A DNA stretch of 9,627 nucleotides, taken from contig CAMURW010000036.1 in the NCBI GenBank assembly GCA_947097635.1, positions 1 through 9,627 on the forward strand. Direction: 5' to 3'. Below the pieces are notes generated by a model. It saw only the letters and a list, made by a program, of their open reading frames with translations, had not been told where the DNA came from and made no database searches. This document shows positions 1 through 5,438 of this stretch, piece by piece. How positions within the stretch are numbered: position 1 is the stretch's first letter; every line of letters begins with the position of its first letter. The DNA comes from an uncultured Bacteroidales bacterium (GTDB taxonomy: Bacteria > Bacteroidota > Bacteroidia > Bacteroidales > P3). Position numbers and translations under genes: made by a program.

Positions 1-602
1 AACATATCGGCATTATGGTAAAGCTGCAGCCAGGCCCTCAGCTTTTCTGTTACGGACAGTCCTGCTTCACCGATGGGAGAAAGGACGGGTACGAATTTCC
101 TCTTGCGCAGCCTTGTTCCTATCTTGCAGTAATGCCGTTGGCTGTAGTGCCGCAGCAGGGGATACCAGCAAAGTCCCATGGGGATGTTTCTTAGATAGCA
201 GTGCAGGCAGTCGTGATAGTTCGCTTCGATGCGGCAAATCTCGTCTCGTGTGTTCAGCATAGCACCTTCGGGGCATAGAATGCCTCCATGATGCGCTGTC
301 ACTATGCTTTTGATGCATAGTTCTTTGCAAGTACGGGCGAGGAGTGGCTTCTCGCCATTGATGTGCACTATGCTGGGATTCAGTTCTTTGAGTAATGACT
401 TGATGTCTCCCCTTGTGCTTATCTGGTAAACTGATATGCCTTTGTAGTACCGCTTTTCTGCCGTGAGAGGGAAAGAGGGACAGCAAGAAATGATAGCAAA
501 CCCCACTCCCTGGCGGATATATTCGTCAGCAAGATTGCGAACATATACCTGTCCGCCGCCGTATGTGCCGAAGAAATCACCAGAAGCGACGAGAAGAAAC
601 AT
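1..602 (-). CDS. Glycosyltransferase family 4 (GT-B), N-terminal part, cut by left window edge
   Basis: The frame stays open from ATG at 602 to the left edge, giving about 200 residues with no stop. An in-frame TAA lies 18 nt before the ATG, so this is the first possible start. The protein begins MFLLVASGDFFGTYGGGQVY, the hydrophobic first strand and glycine-rich turn (GGGQ, residues 15-18) of the acceptor-binding Rossmann domain of GT4 enzymes. Later come PSIVHINGEK (76-85) and VTAHHGGILCPEG (101-113), the usual 'vH.H..' and 'H..G..CP.G' strands. Cys110, 123, 132 and 135 form a Cys-rich segment seen in some GT4 members. The catalytic C-terminal domain with its E-x7-E motif lies outside the window. 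The gene follows the HhH gene after 63 bp. The likely role is cytoplasmic transfer of a sugar from a nucleotide donor to the growing polysaccharide unit; donor and acceptor cannot be told. Two other minus-strand frames here (67-486 and 419-664) are shadows. Confidence 0.85.
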   Translation of the reverse strand, partial: MFLLVASGDFFGTYGGGQVYVRNLADEYIRQGVGFAIISCCPSFPLTAEKRYYKGISVYQISTRGDIKSLLKELNPSIVHINGEKPLLARTCKELCIKSIVTAHHGGILCPEGAMLNTRDEICRIEANYHDCLHCYLRNIPMGLCWYPLLRHYSQRHYCKIGTRLRKRKFVPVLSPIGEAGLSVTEKLRAWLQLYHNADM

Positions 603-665
603 GAGAGGGGAAGTTCTTTAGTATTGGGCTTATGAGGTATTATTGAATAGTGCGCCTCTGCCATA

Positions 666-1427
666 CTAGTTGGTAGTGAATGTTAGGTAGGGGGATAATC
701 TGGCGAGGGTGCTGTCGTCCAGCAGCGGTATGGCTCTCAGGTCGTCGGCGTAATGAAAACTGTGACCTTTGTGACGCCAATCTATGATGGCACGTGCTTG
801 ATAGTAATTGAGATAGGGATGGCTGCGTAGTTGCTGCAGGCTGGCGGTATTGGGGTCGATCAGCCTGTAGGGACGCGTAGAAGTGAACAGATGAGGCACA
901 ATGGCTTTGTAGGTTTCTTCGGTCATTCCATACACCTCTTGAAGCTGCTCGACATTGGCATAGCCTCCTAGTTTTTCGCGATACCTGATGATGCGACGGG
1001 CATAGGAAGGCCCAATGCCTCTCAGTTGAACAAGGTCGATGCTATCCGCCTTATTGATGTCGAAATGTAGGTCTTCACGTGCGGGAGCACGATTGTATCT
1101 GTGTGGTGTGGTATTGCTTTCTTTGGTTTCCGTTCTCGGGAAAGCGGCGTTTTTATTATAAGTATTATAAGGGTAATGGCTCTCTTTGTGACTGTTGTCA
1201 TTGTTGCGTCTCCCGCTTTGTAGTTTATGAAAGCTATCCGAGTAATTTGCAATCTCTTGTGCGAAGAGGCTGTCGGATATTTCGCAGATGGTTGCAGATG
1301 CCTTTTGTTGTGAGATTTTCTTTACCACCGCAGGTACGAAGATAACAGCAAATAGCACGACAGCCAGGACAATATATCCTTTCTGTAGTTTCTTTGTGGG
1401 TGGCGGATATCTGTGTTCGTTCTGCAC
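666..1427 (-). CDS. Membrane-anchored double helix-hairpin-helix (ComEA-like) protein
   Basis: This is a 253-residue protein with a GTG start at 1427, only 4 nt after the stop of the GT32 gene, which suggests translational coupling. A single membrane helix lies at residues 17-35 after a basic N-terminus. A polar, Asn/Ser/Tyr-rich linker follows (about 60-118), then two helix-hairpin-helix modules: residues 122-180, with the hairpin LRGIGPSYARRII, and residues 189-248, a more diverged copy starting LIDPNTASLQQL. Each has the 'D.N.A....L..L' entry and 'L..V.G......I..hL'-type exit of ComEA-like HhH domains. Such modules bind DNA backbone without sequence specificity in competence proteins. In Bacteroidota, proteins of this shape are common but their function is poorly known. 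With an uncleaved N-terminal anchor, the HhH part could face the periplasm. Nothing here ties it to sugar chemistry, so its place in the locus may be incidental. Confidence 0.85.
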   Translation of the reverse strand: MQNEHRYPPPTKKLQKGYIVLAVVLFAVIFVPAVVKKISQQKASATICEISDSLFAQEIANYSDSFHKLQSGRRNNDNSHKESHYPYNTYNKNAAFPRTETKESNTTPHRYNRAPAREDLHFDINKADSIDLVQLRGIGPSYARRIIRYREKLGGYANVEQLQEVYGMTEETYKAIVPHLFTSTRPYRLIDPNTASLQQLRSHPYLNYYQARAIIDWRHKGHSFHYADDLRAIPLLDDSTLARLSPYLTFTTN

Positions 1428-1431
1428 TGTA

Positions 1432-2163
1432 TTACTTTTTTATCCTCTCTACCCAATGATAAAAGTTCATCAGGTCGTGCTTCCTGCAAAAATGGAAGAG
1501 TTTACCCCTGTCCGCAAAGTCCATCCAGCTAGCGGCGTTTCGATGAATGGCGTATAAACGACTGTTATCGGAGGTGTCCGGGATTAGGGTATTCGTGAAA
1601 TATGAAGTTGGATAAATTACAATATCATCTTGCAGATGTTGATAATTATTTTCTCTTTTGTACCCCCATTGTTGTTCTGCAATTCGCGACATCCTGGAAG
1701 GAAGCACTTCTGTGTTCCTTGTACCATCGGAGTTTATGAAACGGCTGCTTGCGTAATGCTCCATGCACGCTTTGATAAAAGGATGACCAGGAATAGAGCC
1801 CATAATGGCTCCTTCGATTCTGTAGTTGGGTTTATTGTTGCAATAGAAAGCTTCCGTGCCAGAGAAAAAAGCGTTTGCCAGTAGCGTGTCAAAGGGCAAT
1901 AGCACTTCTACATCCGAGTCCAGATATATGCCACCTTCCGTGTATAGAGCATACATTCTTACGTAGTCAGCCGCTGTGGGATATTTCTTTGCTATCATCG
2001 TTTCCCGTACAAATGGCACGCTGTTGAAATCGAAACTGTCTTTGCCCCAACATTTTATCTTATAGTCTGGCATTATGCGCTTCCAGCTGCCTATGCATCT
2101 TTGGATGCTCTTTGGCAACCGGTCGCCGCTGAACCAGCAGTAATGTATTACTTTGGGTATCAT
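1432..2163 (-). CDS. Glycosyltransferase family 32 (Gly_transf_sug, DxD type)
   Basis: This 243-residue protein starts at ATG 2163 with MIPKVIHYCWFSGDRLPKSI, the conserved 'IPK.IHy.WfG' opening of bacterial OCH1/capsular GT32 enzymes. The donor and metal site is the segment AADYVRMYALYTEGGIYLDSD (residues 64-84), with the DxD motif at Asp82-Ser-Asp84 that coordinates the divalent metal and nucleotide sugar. The conserved 'GAI.g...hpf' stretch follows at about 118-129. Length is normal for the bacterial family (about 230-260), and there is no signal peptide or membrane helix, so it should act in the cytoplasm or at the inner membrane face. Related enzymes transfer hexoses or N-acetylhexosamines in capsule and LPS pathways; the sugar cannot be inferred. 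It lies 32 bp after a GT2 gene and 4 nt before the HhH gene, within one likely operon. Confidence 0.92.
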   Translation of the reverse strand: MIPKVIHYCWFSGDRLPKSIQRCIGSWKRIMPDYKIKCWGKDSFDFNSVPFVRETMIAKKYPTAADYVRMYALYTEGGIYLDSDVEVLLPFDTLLANAFFSGTEAFYCNNKPNYRIEGAIMGSIPGHPFIKACMEHYASSRFINSDGTRNTEVLPSRMSRIAEQQWGYKRENNYQHLQDDIVIYPTSYFTNTLIPDTSDNSRLYAIHRNAASWMDFADRGKLFHFCRKHDLMNFYHWVERIKK

Positions 2164-2195
2164 GTGTGAGGTGGTGGGCGATAGAGGGAAAGATG

Positions 2196-3206
2196 TTATT
2201 TCTGTTGGGTTTTATATTTGCGGAGAGTGAGGATGTTGAAGCCGGTGTTTCGCCATAGGCGGATGTAGCGGATGCCGCGTTTCTTTGTTTGCCCGCTGTC
2301 GTTATAGAAGGTGGGATATTGCGTCAGCGCATGGTCGAACTCTTGAAGGTTGGACAGCACAAAGGGGTCTTTGCCGGCATAAATGGGCGACATCATCACT
2401 TCGTAGGCCAATGAACATGCGCCTGCGATGGTGCGGTGTATTGCTTCGCGTATTTGCGGCAGTGTGTGTGCTGGAAGCTCGTCGTAGAACTGTGCCAAAC
2501 GTAGCACCAACTCTGCCATGTCGTGATAATGTTTGGCATAGCCTTTGGCACCAGTGCTCTGCTCGTCGTTGCCACGTGCATAGACAGTGACATCTATGTT
2601 CGTCATGTAGAGCGTTTTAACGTATGGCATGGACTTGAGGAAATACTCGAAGTCGGTGTAGTATCGTGGCCCTACGGTGAGTTTTATGTCCCTGATAAAC
2701 TGGGTGCTGTAGGTGATGCAGTGGATGGGAAAGCCCCACGAGTCGGGGGTCTGCTCCCAGAACAGCCTGATATCGTGTACCTTATTGCAGAGCTGTTCGT
2801 TAAAGGTGCATCGCTTTGTATCCCCTGTATGGATGTTGATTTCTCGGAAGCTGTTGGCGACATAGTCCACGTCCTCCTCTTTGAGTTTCTGGATATAGTG
2901 GGGAATGTTCTCAGTGTCCACCCAGTCGTCGGCATCTATTTCCTTGAAGTATTTGCCCTGCGCTTCCTGTATGGCCATGTTCACCACGGTACCCCAGCCA
3001 CCATTCTGCTTGTCGATGACGCGGATAACATCGGGATGCTTCCTCTCGTAGGCATGCAGCAGCGCAGCGGTGCCGTCTTTGCTGCCGTCATTGATGGCAA
3101 GGATTTCGATATCGTCGTGCATGTGGGCAGAAAGGATGCTGTCCAGACATTTGGACACGCATTTTTCTACGTTGTAACAGGGGATGGCGAAAGTGACAGT
3201 TTTCAT
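2196..3206 (-). CDS. Glycosyltransferase family 2 (GT-A)
   Basis: The start at ATG 3206 (336 aa) gives MKTVTFAIPCYNVEKCVSKC, the canonical GT2 opening strand right after the initiator. An in-frame ATG at 3236 would overlap the stop of the upstream gene (TAATG) and add ten residues (MPPSPIIHHL). That spacing is attractive for coupling, but the added residues do not look like the family. NDGSKDGT (residues 39-46) binds the uracil/ribose part of the UDP donor, and DADDW (91-95) is the metal-binding DxD region. GGWGTVVNMAI (69-79) is a GT2 core helix. The C-terminal half (about 190-336) holds the acceptor region and a basic tail. It is expected to add one sugar to the lipid-linked repeat unit on the cytoplasmic membrane face; specificity is unknown. 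It sits between the YdcF-like gene and the GT32 gene. Confidence 0.92.
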   Translation of the reverse strand: MKTVTFAIPCYNVEKCVSKCLDSILSAHMHDDIEILAINDGSKDGTAALLHAYERKHPDVIRVIDKQNGGWGTVVNMAIQEAQGKYFKEIDADDWVDTENIPHYIQKLKEEDVDYVANSFREINIHTGDTKRCTFNEQLCNKVHDIRLFWEQTPDSWGFPIHCITYSTQFIRDIKLTVGPRYYTDFEYFLKSMPYVKTLYMTNIDVTVYARGNDEQSTGAKGYAKHYHDMAELVLRLAQFYDELPAHTLPQIREAIHRTIAGACSLAYEVMMSPIYAGKDPFVLSNLQEFDHALTQYPTFYNDSGQTKKRGIRYIRLWRNTGFNILTLRKYKTQQK

Positions 3207-3235
3207 CAGGTGGTGGATTATGGGCGATGGTGGCA

Positions 3236-4012
3236 TTAGTTATAGCCTACTATCTTGTAGATTTGTTCGCCAAGATATTCGTTGATAAGTTCTTCCCAGT
3301 CAATGATGGTTTGGCCCGAAGGAAGGTAGTTGTTCCACGTGAGACCTTGTGGCTTGGGGTAGATGTTTGTGGCGTAGCAGTCCACATTCCACCCCTGCGC
3401 CTGAAAGCATGCCAGTGAGCGGCTGGTATGACTGGCGCTGGTTATCAGCAGGCAACTGTCTGCCGGTATGTTCAGGCTGTCCAATATGGCGATGGAGAAT
3501 GTGGCGTTTTCACGTGTGTTGCGTGCGTGCTGCTCCAGCAGTATGCTGCTGTCCGCTATTCCCAATTGTTGCATGTATTGTAGGAAGAGATGGGCGGTAG
3601 TGTTGCCCTTTTTGTCCGCGGCTATGCATTCATCTCCTGTAATCAGTATTTTATCCACCACGCCCATCCTTTGCAGTCTTATGGCTTCGAAAAGTCGCGG
3701 ACTTCTGTCGCGGAACGGGACAAACTGAACGGTAGTGGCATCCATTCTCTTGCCGAAGCCTCCCAGCACTATTGCCGCTTTATAGTGAGGCTTGGGGGGC
3801 AGTAGCGTGGCGTATGCCTTGGTGCGCTGATACTGAGCCACCTGCAGGAGCGGGCGGCATGTGAAGACCAGCAGGATAACGATGGCGGCTATGAACAGTC
3901 CCCTTTTCCAGCCCTTGTGTTTTCGCACGAAGTATGTAGCTATCAGGAGCCCTATGGCCCAGGAAAAAGGCATGATGAGAAATTTCAGGACTTTGGAGAC
4001 GACGAAAAACAC
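3236..4012 (-). CDS. YdcF/ElyC/SanA family (DUF218) membrane protein
   Basis: This 258-residue protein starts at GTG 4012; an internal ATG at codon 14 would cut into the first membrane helix, so GTG is preferred. Two membrane segments (about 8-28 and 37-54) are followed by a DUF218 domain. It shows AIVLGGFGKRM (80-90), SPRLFEAIRL (104-113), KILITGD (121-127), a Glu at 160 followed by ARNTRENA (163-170), and LLITSASHTSRSLACF (188-203). These match the conserved blocks of the ElyC/YdcF/SanA family. E. coli ElyC is linked to envelope homeostasis and handling of the undecaprenyl lipid carrier; the biochemical activity of most members is unknown. Inside a polysaccharide locus a role in lipid-carrier balance or envelope quality control is plausible, but this is inference from context. 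It follows the GT gene at 4996-4076 by 63 bp, and its TAA overlaps by one base an alternative ATG of the next gene. Confidence 0.88.
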   Translation of the reverse strand: MFFVVSKVLKFLIMPFSWAIGLLIATYFVRKHKGWKRGLFIAAIVILLVFTCRPLLQVAQYQRTKAYATLLPPKPHYKAAIVLGGFGKRMDATTVQFVPFRDRSPRLFEAIRLQRMGVVDKILITGDECIAADKKGNTTAHLFLQYMQQLGIADSSILLEQHARNTRENATFSIAILDSLNIPADSCLLITSASHTSRSLACFQAQGWNVDCYATNIYPKPQGLTWNNYLPSGQTIIDWEELINEYLGEQIYKIVGYN

Positions 4013-4075
4013 GCTAAAGGTTTATTAGGTTCATATAGGTCATGTGGTTTTTGTGATGGAACCGATGTGCTCAAT

Positions 4076-4996
4076 CTATTTTCTCATCATCTCTTTTAGA
4101 AAACCATAGCCGAGACCGTGGCGGCGAAGGAAGTAGCCTATGCGGCTGACGAGACCTGGGTCGTGGTGTGCTTTGAACGTGGCTATGATGTTGTCGTCAG
4201 GCTGTATGTCTGGCTCCATCGTTATCTTGATTGGAGAGAGGACTACGTTGTGGCGGCTGTCGTTCCAGCCTCTGTGCGCATTGCTGTAGGTAGTGCCAAT
4301 ATTGCGTACCTTGCTGGCGATGGGGTTCACGGTGTAGGCATTGTGACGAAAACCAGCATACGCCCAGCGCACCGCCCAGCTCTCTATTTTGTGGTGGCGC
4401 TCCATGTCCAGCGTTAGGTACAAGTCGCTTCCTCCCTCGTTGAAGGCTTCCTGCTGATGCTTGTCGTTGGCAATGCTGTCGAAGTCCTTTACGTCCCAGT
4501 CTGCCTGTTCCCATCTGTTGCGCCATGTTGCCCAGCCCCAGCTCTGTGCGCGCGGCACCAGAAAGAGGTCGTGTTCGTAACTCTCGGGAATATCGATGTC
4601 GGGGGTATAGCCGCTGATGGACCAGATGTCTTGTCTATCGCGATAGGCTTCCAGCGCATTGTTCATGAAGCGTAGAAAGTCGTGTGTGACAACGAGGTCG
4701 TCTTCCAGCACTATGGCACTGTCGTGCGTCTTCATCACTTCCGATACGCCGTCGATGATAGAAGCAGCAAGGCCTTTGTTCCTCTCGGAGATGTTGACGA
4801 TTTTCTTGCCGAATTCGTCGCGGTTGTTGAACAAAGCGATAGTACGCTCAACATTGTTCTGATCTGTATCGTGGCGCGGACCGTCGATAAAGACATACAA
4901 CTCGCTGTCGGCACATTCTTTGCAGCGAATAAGGCTGGCCAGGAGCTTCTCTGTGGTAACAGGACGATTGAAAGCAAATATGATAATTGGGGACAT
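4076..4996 (-). CDS. GT-A fold glycosyltransferase (GT2/GNT-I-like, 'AFNRP' family)
   Basis: This 306-residue protein starts at ATG 4996 with MSPIIIFAFNRPVTTEKLLA. The frame is open further upstream to a TTG at 5110, but those 38 codons read through the hairpin repeat (residues like YPWLQPRG) and the normal family start is the ATG. The motifs are AFNRP (8-12), FIDGPR (36-41), IVLEDDLVV (95-103), where EDD is the DxD-equivalent metal and donor site, and SWGWATWRNRW (152-162), a signature of this family. It resembles bacterial GT2-like proteins distantly related to the GNT-I/POMGnT group, sometimes annotated as sugar transferases or HlpA homologues. No membrane helix is visible. It is the first gene after the 442-bp repeat-rich spacer, so it probably opens the second transcription unit. 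Sugar specificity is unknown. Confidence 0.87.
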   Translation of the reverse strand: MSPIIIFAFNRPVTTEKLLASLIRCKECADSELYVFIDGPRHDTDQNNVERTIALFNNRDEFGKKIVNISERNKGLAASIIDGVSEVMKTHDSAIVLEDDLVVTHDFLRFMNNALEAYRDRQDIWSISGYTPDIDIPESYEHDLFLVPRAQSWGWATWRNRWEQADWDVKDFDSIANDKHQQEAFNEGGSDLYLTLDMERHHKIESWAVRWAYAGFRHNAYTVNPIASKVRNIGTTYSNAHRGWNDSRHNVVLSPIKITMEPDIQPDDNIIATFKAHHDPGLVSRIGYFLRRHGLGYGFLKEMMRK

Positions 4997-5020
4997 GGGG
5001 CTAAAGGTAATGAATATCCG

Positions 5021-5047
5021 CAAAATACTTGATAGGTCGTTATCAAT
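5021..5047 (-). promoter_or_regulatory. Possible Bacteroidota-type promoter before the 4996 gene
   Basis: On the minus strand TATTTTG (5027-5021) resembles the Bacteroidota -7 box (TAnnTTTG) but is one base short of it. TTGA (5046-5043) lies 16 bp upstream and could serve as the -33 element, though the usual spacing is about 19-21. The -7 candidate is 24 nt before the ATG at 4996. The match is imperfect and is proposed mainly because a new transcription unit is expected here. Confidence 0.25.
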
Positions 5048-5053
5048 GACTCC

Positions 5054-5071
5054 CCGTGGCTGAAGCCACGG
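5054..5071. repeat. GC-rich perfect hairpin (REP-like)
   Basis: CCGTGGC (5054-5060), TGAA (5061-5064) and GCCACGG (5065-5071) form a perfect 7-bp stem with a 4-nt loop. The minus strand reads ATCCGTGGCTTCAGCCACGG. Short GC-rich hairpins of this kind are typical of REP-type dispersed elements, and the base composition differs from the flanks. It lies 58 bp upstream of the ATG at 4996, so in a transcript it would form in the 5' leader. No poly-U follows on either strand, so it is not a standard terminator. Confidence 0.6.
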
Positions 5072-5113
5072 ATAATCCATATGATAGTTGGTAGAATGTC
5101 CTAATCGCAAAGG

Positions 5114-5216
5114 CTACGGGATGTAGAGAAAGCAAAGCTCTGACCACCGATAGCAAGGTGGTGGTGGTGGGCAAACTGCGTACCGTTTCGCCATGGAGGC
5201 GGTCGCCGCTGCGCCT
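5114..5216. other. Cluster of short inverted repeats (possible structured RNA or mobile-repeat body)
   Basis: Three potential hairpins follow one another: CTAC/GTAG (5114-5117 with 5123-5126, 5-nt loop); ACCACC/GGTGGT (5143-5148 with 5157-5162, 8-nt loop); and AGGCG/CGCCT (5197-5201 with 5212-5216), with an alternative GCGG/CCGC pairing (5199-5202 with 5206-5209). A GGT triplet run lies at 5157-5168. With the 5054-5071 hairpin this makes four stems in about 165 nt. Individual stems are short, so each could arise by chance; the clustering beside tandem repeats is what makes the block notable. Confidence 0.4.
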
Positions 5217-5242
5217 GGCTTGCACCGAGACTGCTTCGGGAA

Positions 5243-5297
5243 TTCTCGACCCATTCTCGACCCATTCTCGACTCATTCTCGACTCATTCTCGACCCA
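5243..5297. repeat. Tandem array of five 11-bp units
   Basis: Five contiguous copies of TTCTCGACCCA or its variant TTCTCGACTCA lie at 5243-5253, 5254-5264, 5265-5275, 5276-5286 and 5287-5297. Copies 1, 2 and 5 carry CCC and copies 3 and 4 carry CTC; otherwise they are identical. On the minus strand the unit is TGGGTCGAGAA/TGAGTCGAGAA. The 11-bp period is close to one helical turn, so any protein bound to each unit would sit on the same DNA face. The array could also be the end of a dispersed repeat element. Because 11 is not a multiple of three, it is unlikely to be coding. Confidence 0.95.
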
Positions 5298-5338
5298 TGC
5301 CATTACTCGTCGCGTGGTTTGTGCTTTCTAACTTGCAG

Positions 5339-5389
5339 AATTCAAGTCGTTTATGAGTGTATATGTAAGTGATATATGCACGTTGAATT
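5339..5389. repeat. AT-rich nested inverted repeat downstream of the GT2 gene
   Basis: Outer arms AATTCAA (5339-5345) and TTGAATT (5383-5389) are perfect 7-bp complements. Inside them GTGTATAT (5357-5364) and ATATGCAC (5374-5381) pair over 8 positions with one G-T pair and a 9-nt loop. The whole structure lies 50 bp past the stop at 5439. There is no U-tract on the minus strand, so it is not a classical terminator, but it could slow transcription, protect the 3' end of the upstream mRNA, or be a protein-binding site. Confidence 0.4.
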
Positions 5390-5438
5390 ATTGAAGTCTC
5401 ATCTTGCTAATGCATCCAAGGTACAAGTGAGGAAGGCG

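Larger units (their letters stand above)
4997..5438. other. 442-bp gene-free spacer between the two gene groups
   Basis: I see no credible gene here. An 86-codon minus-strand frame (5303-5043) exists, but it begins inside the 11-bp tandem repeat and reads through the hairpins, and its protein has no recognisable domain. In transcription order the spacer holds an AT-rich nested inverted repeat (5389-5339), five 11-bp tandem repeats (5297-5243), a run of short GC-rich hairpins (5216-5054) and a possible promoter (5047-5021). The segment between about 5054 and 5300 is visibly more GC-rich and structured than the AT-rich parts on either side, as expected for an inserted repeat element. Confidence 0.7.

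Noticed and set aside
67..664. Two minus-strand frames (67-486 and 419-664)
   Set aside because: Both overlap a third minus-strand frame that encodes a recognisable GT4 N-terminal domain and stays open to the window edge; their translations are low-quality shadows.
2523..3239. Long plus-strand open frame (238 codons) opposite the GT2 gene
   Set aside because: It is antisense to a clear GT2 gene; its translation has no recognisable domain and looks like a codon-bias shadow.
5054..5071. Intrinsic terminator
   Set aside because: The stem is good, but no T-tract follows on either strand.
4997..5110. 38-residue N-terminal extension of the GT gene, from a TTG at 5110
   Set aside because: It translates the REP-like hairpin; the family's first strand begins at the ATG at 4996.
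5243..5297. CRISPR-like array
   Set aside because: The repeats are directly contiguous 11-mers without spacers and no cas genes are present.
5043..5303. 86-codon minus-strand frame in the spacer (MAWVENESRMSREWVENGSR...)
   Set aside because: The protein start is just the 11-bp tandem repeat read in frame, and the rest reads through hairpins. It overlaps the start of the following gene's open frame and has no known domain.
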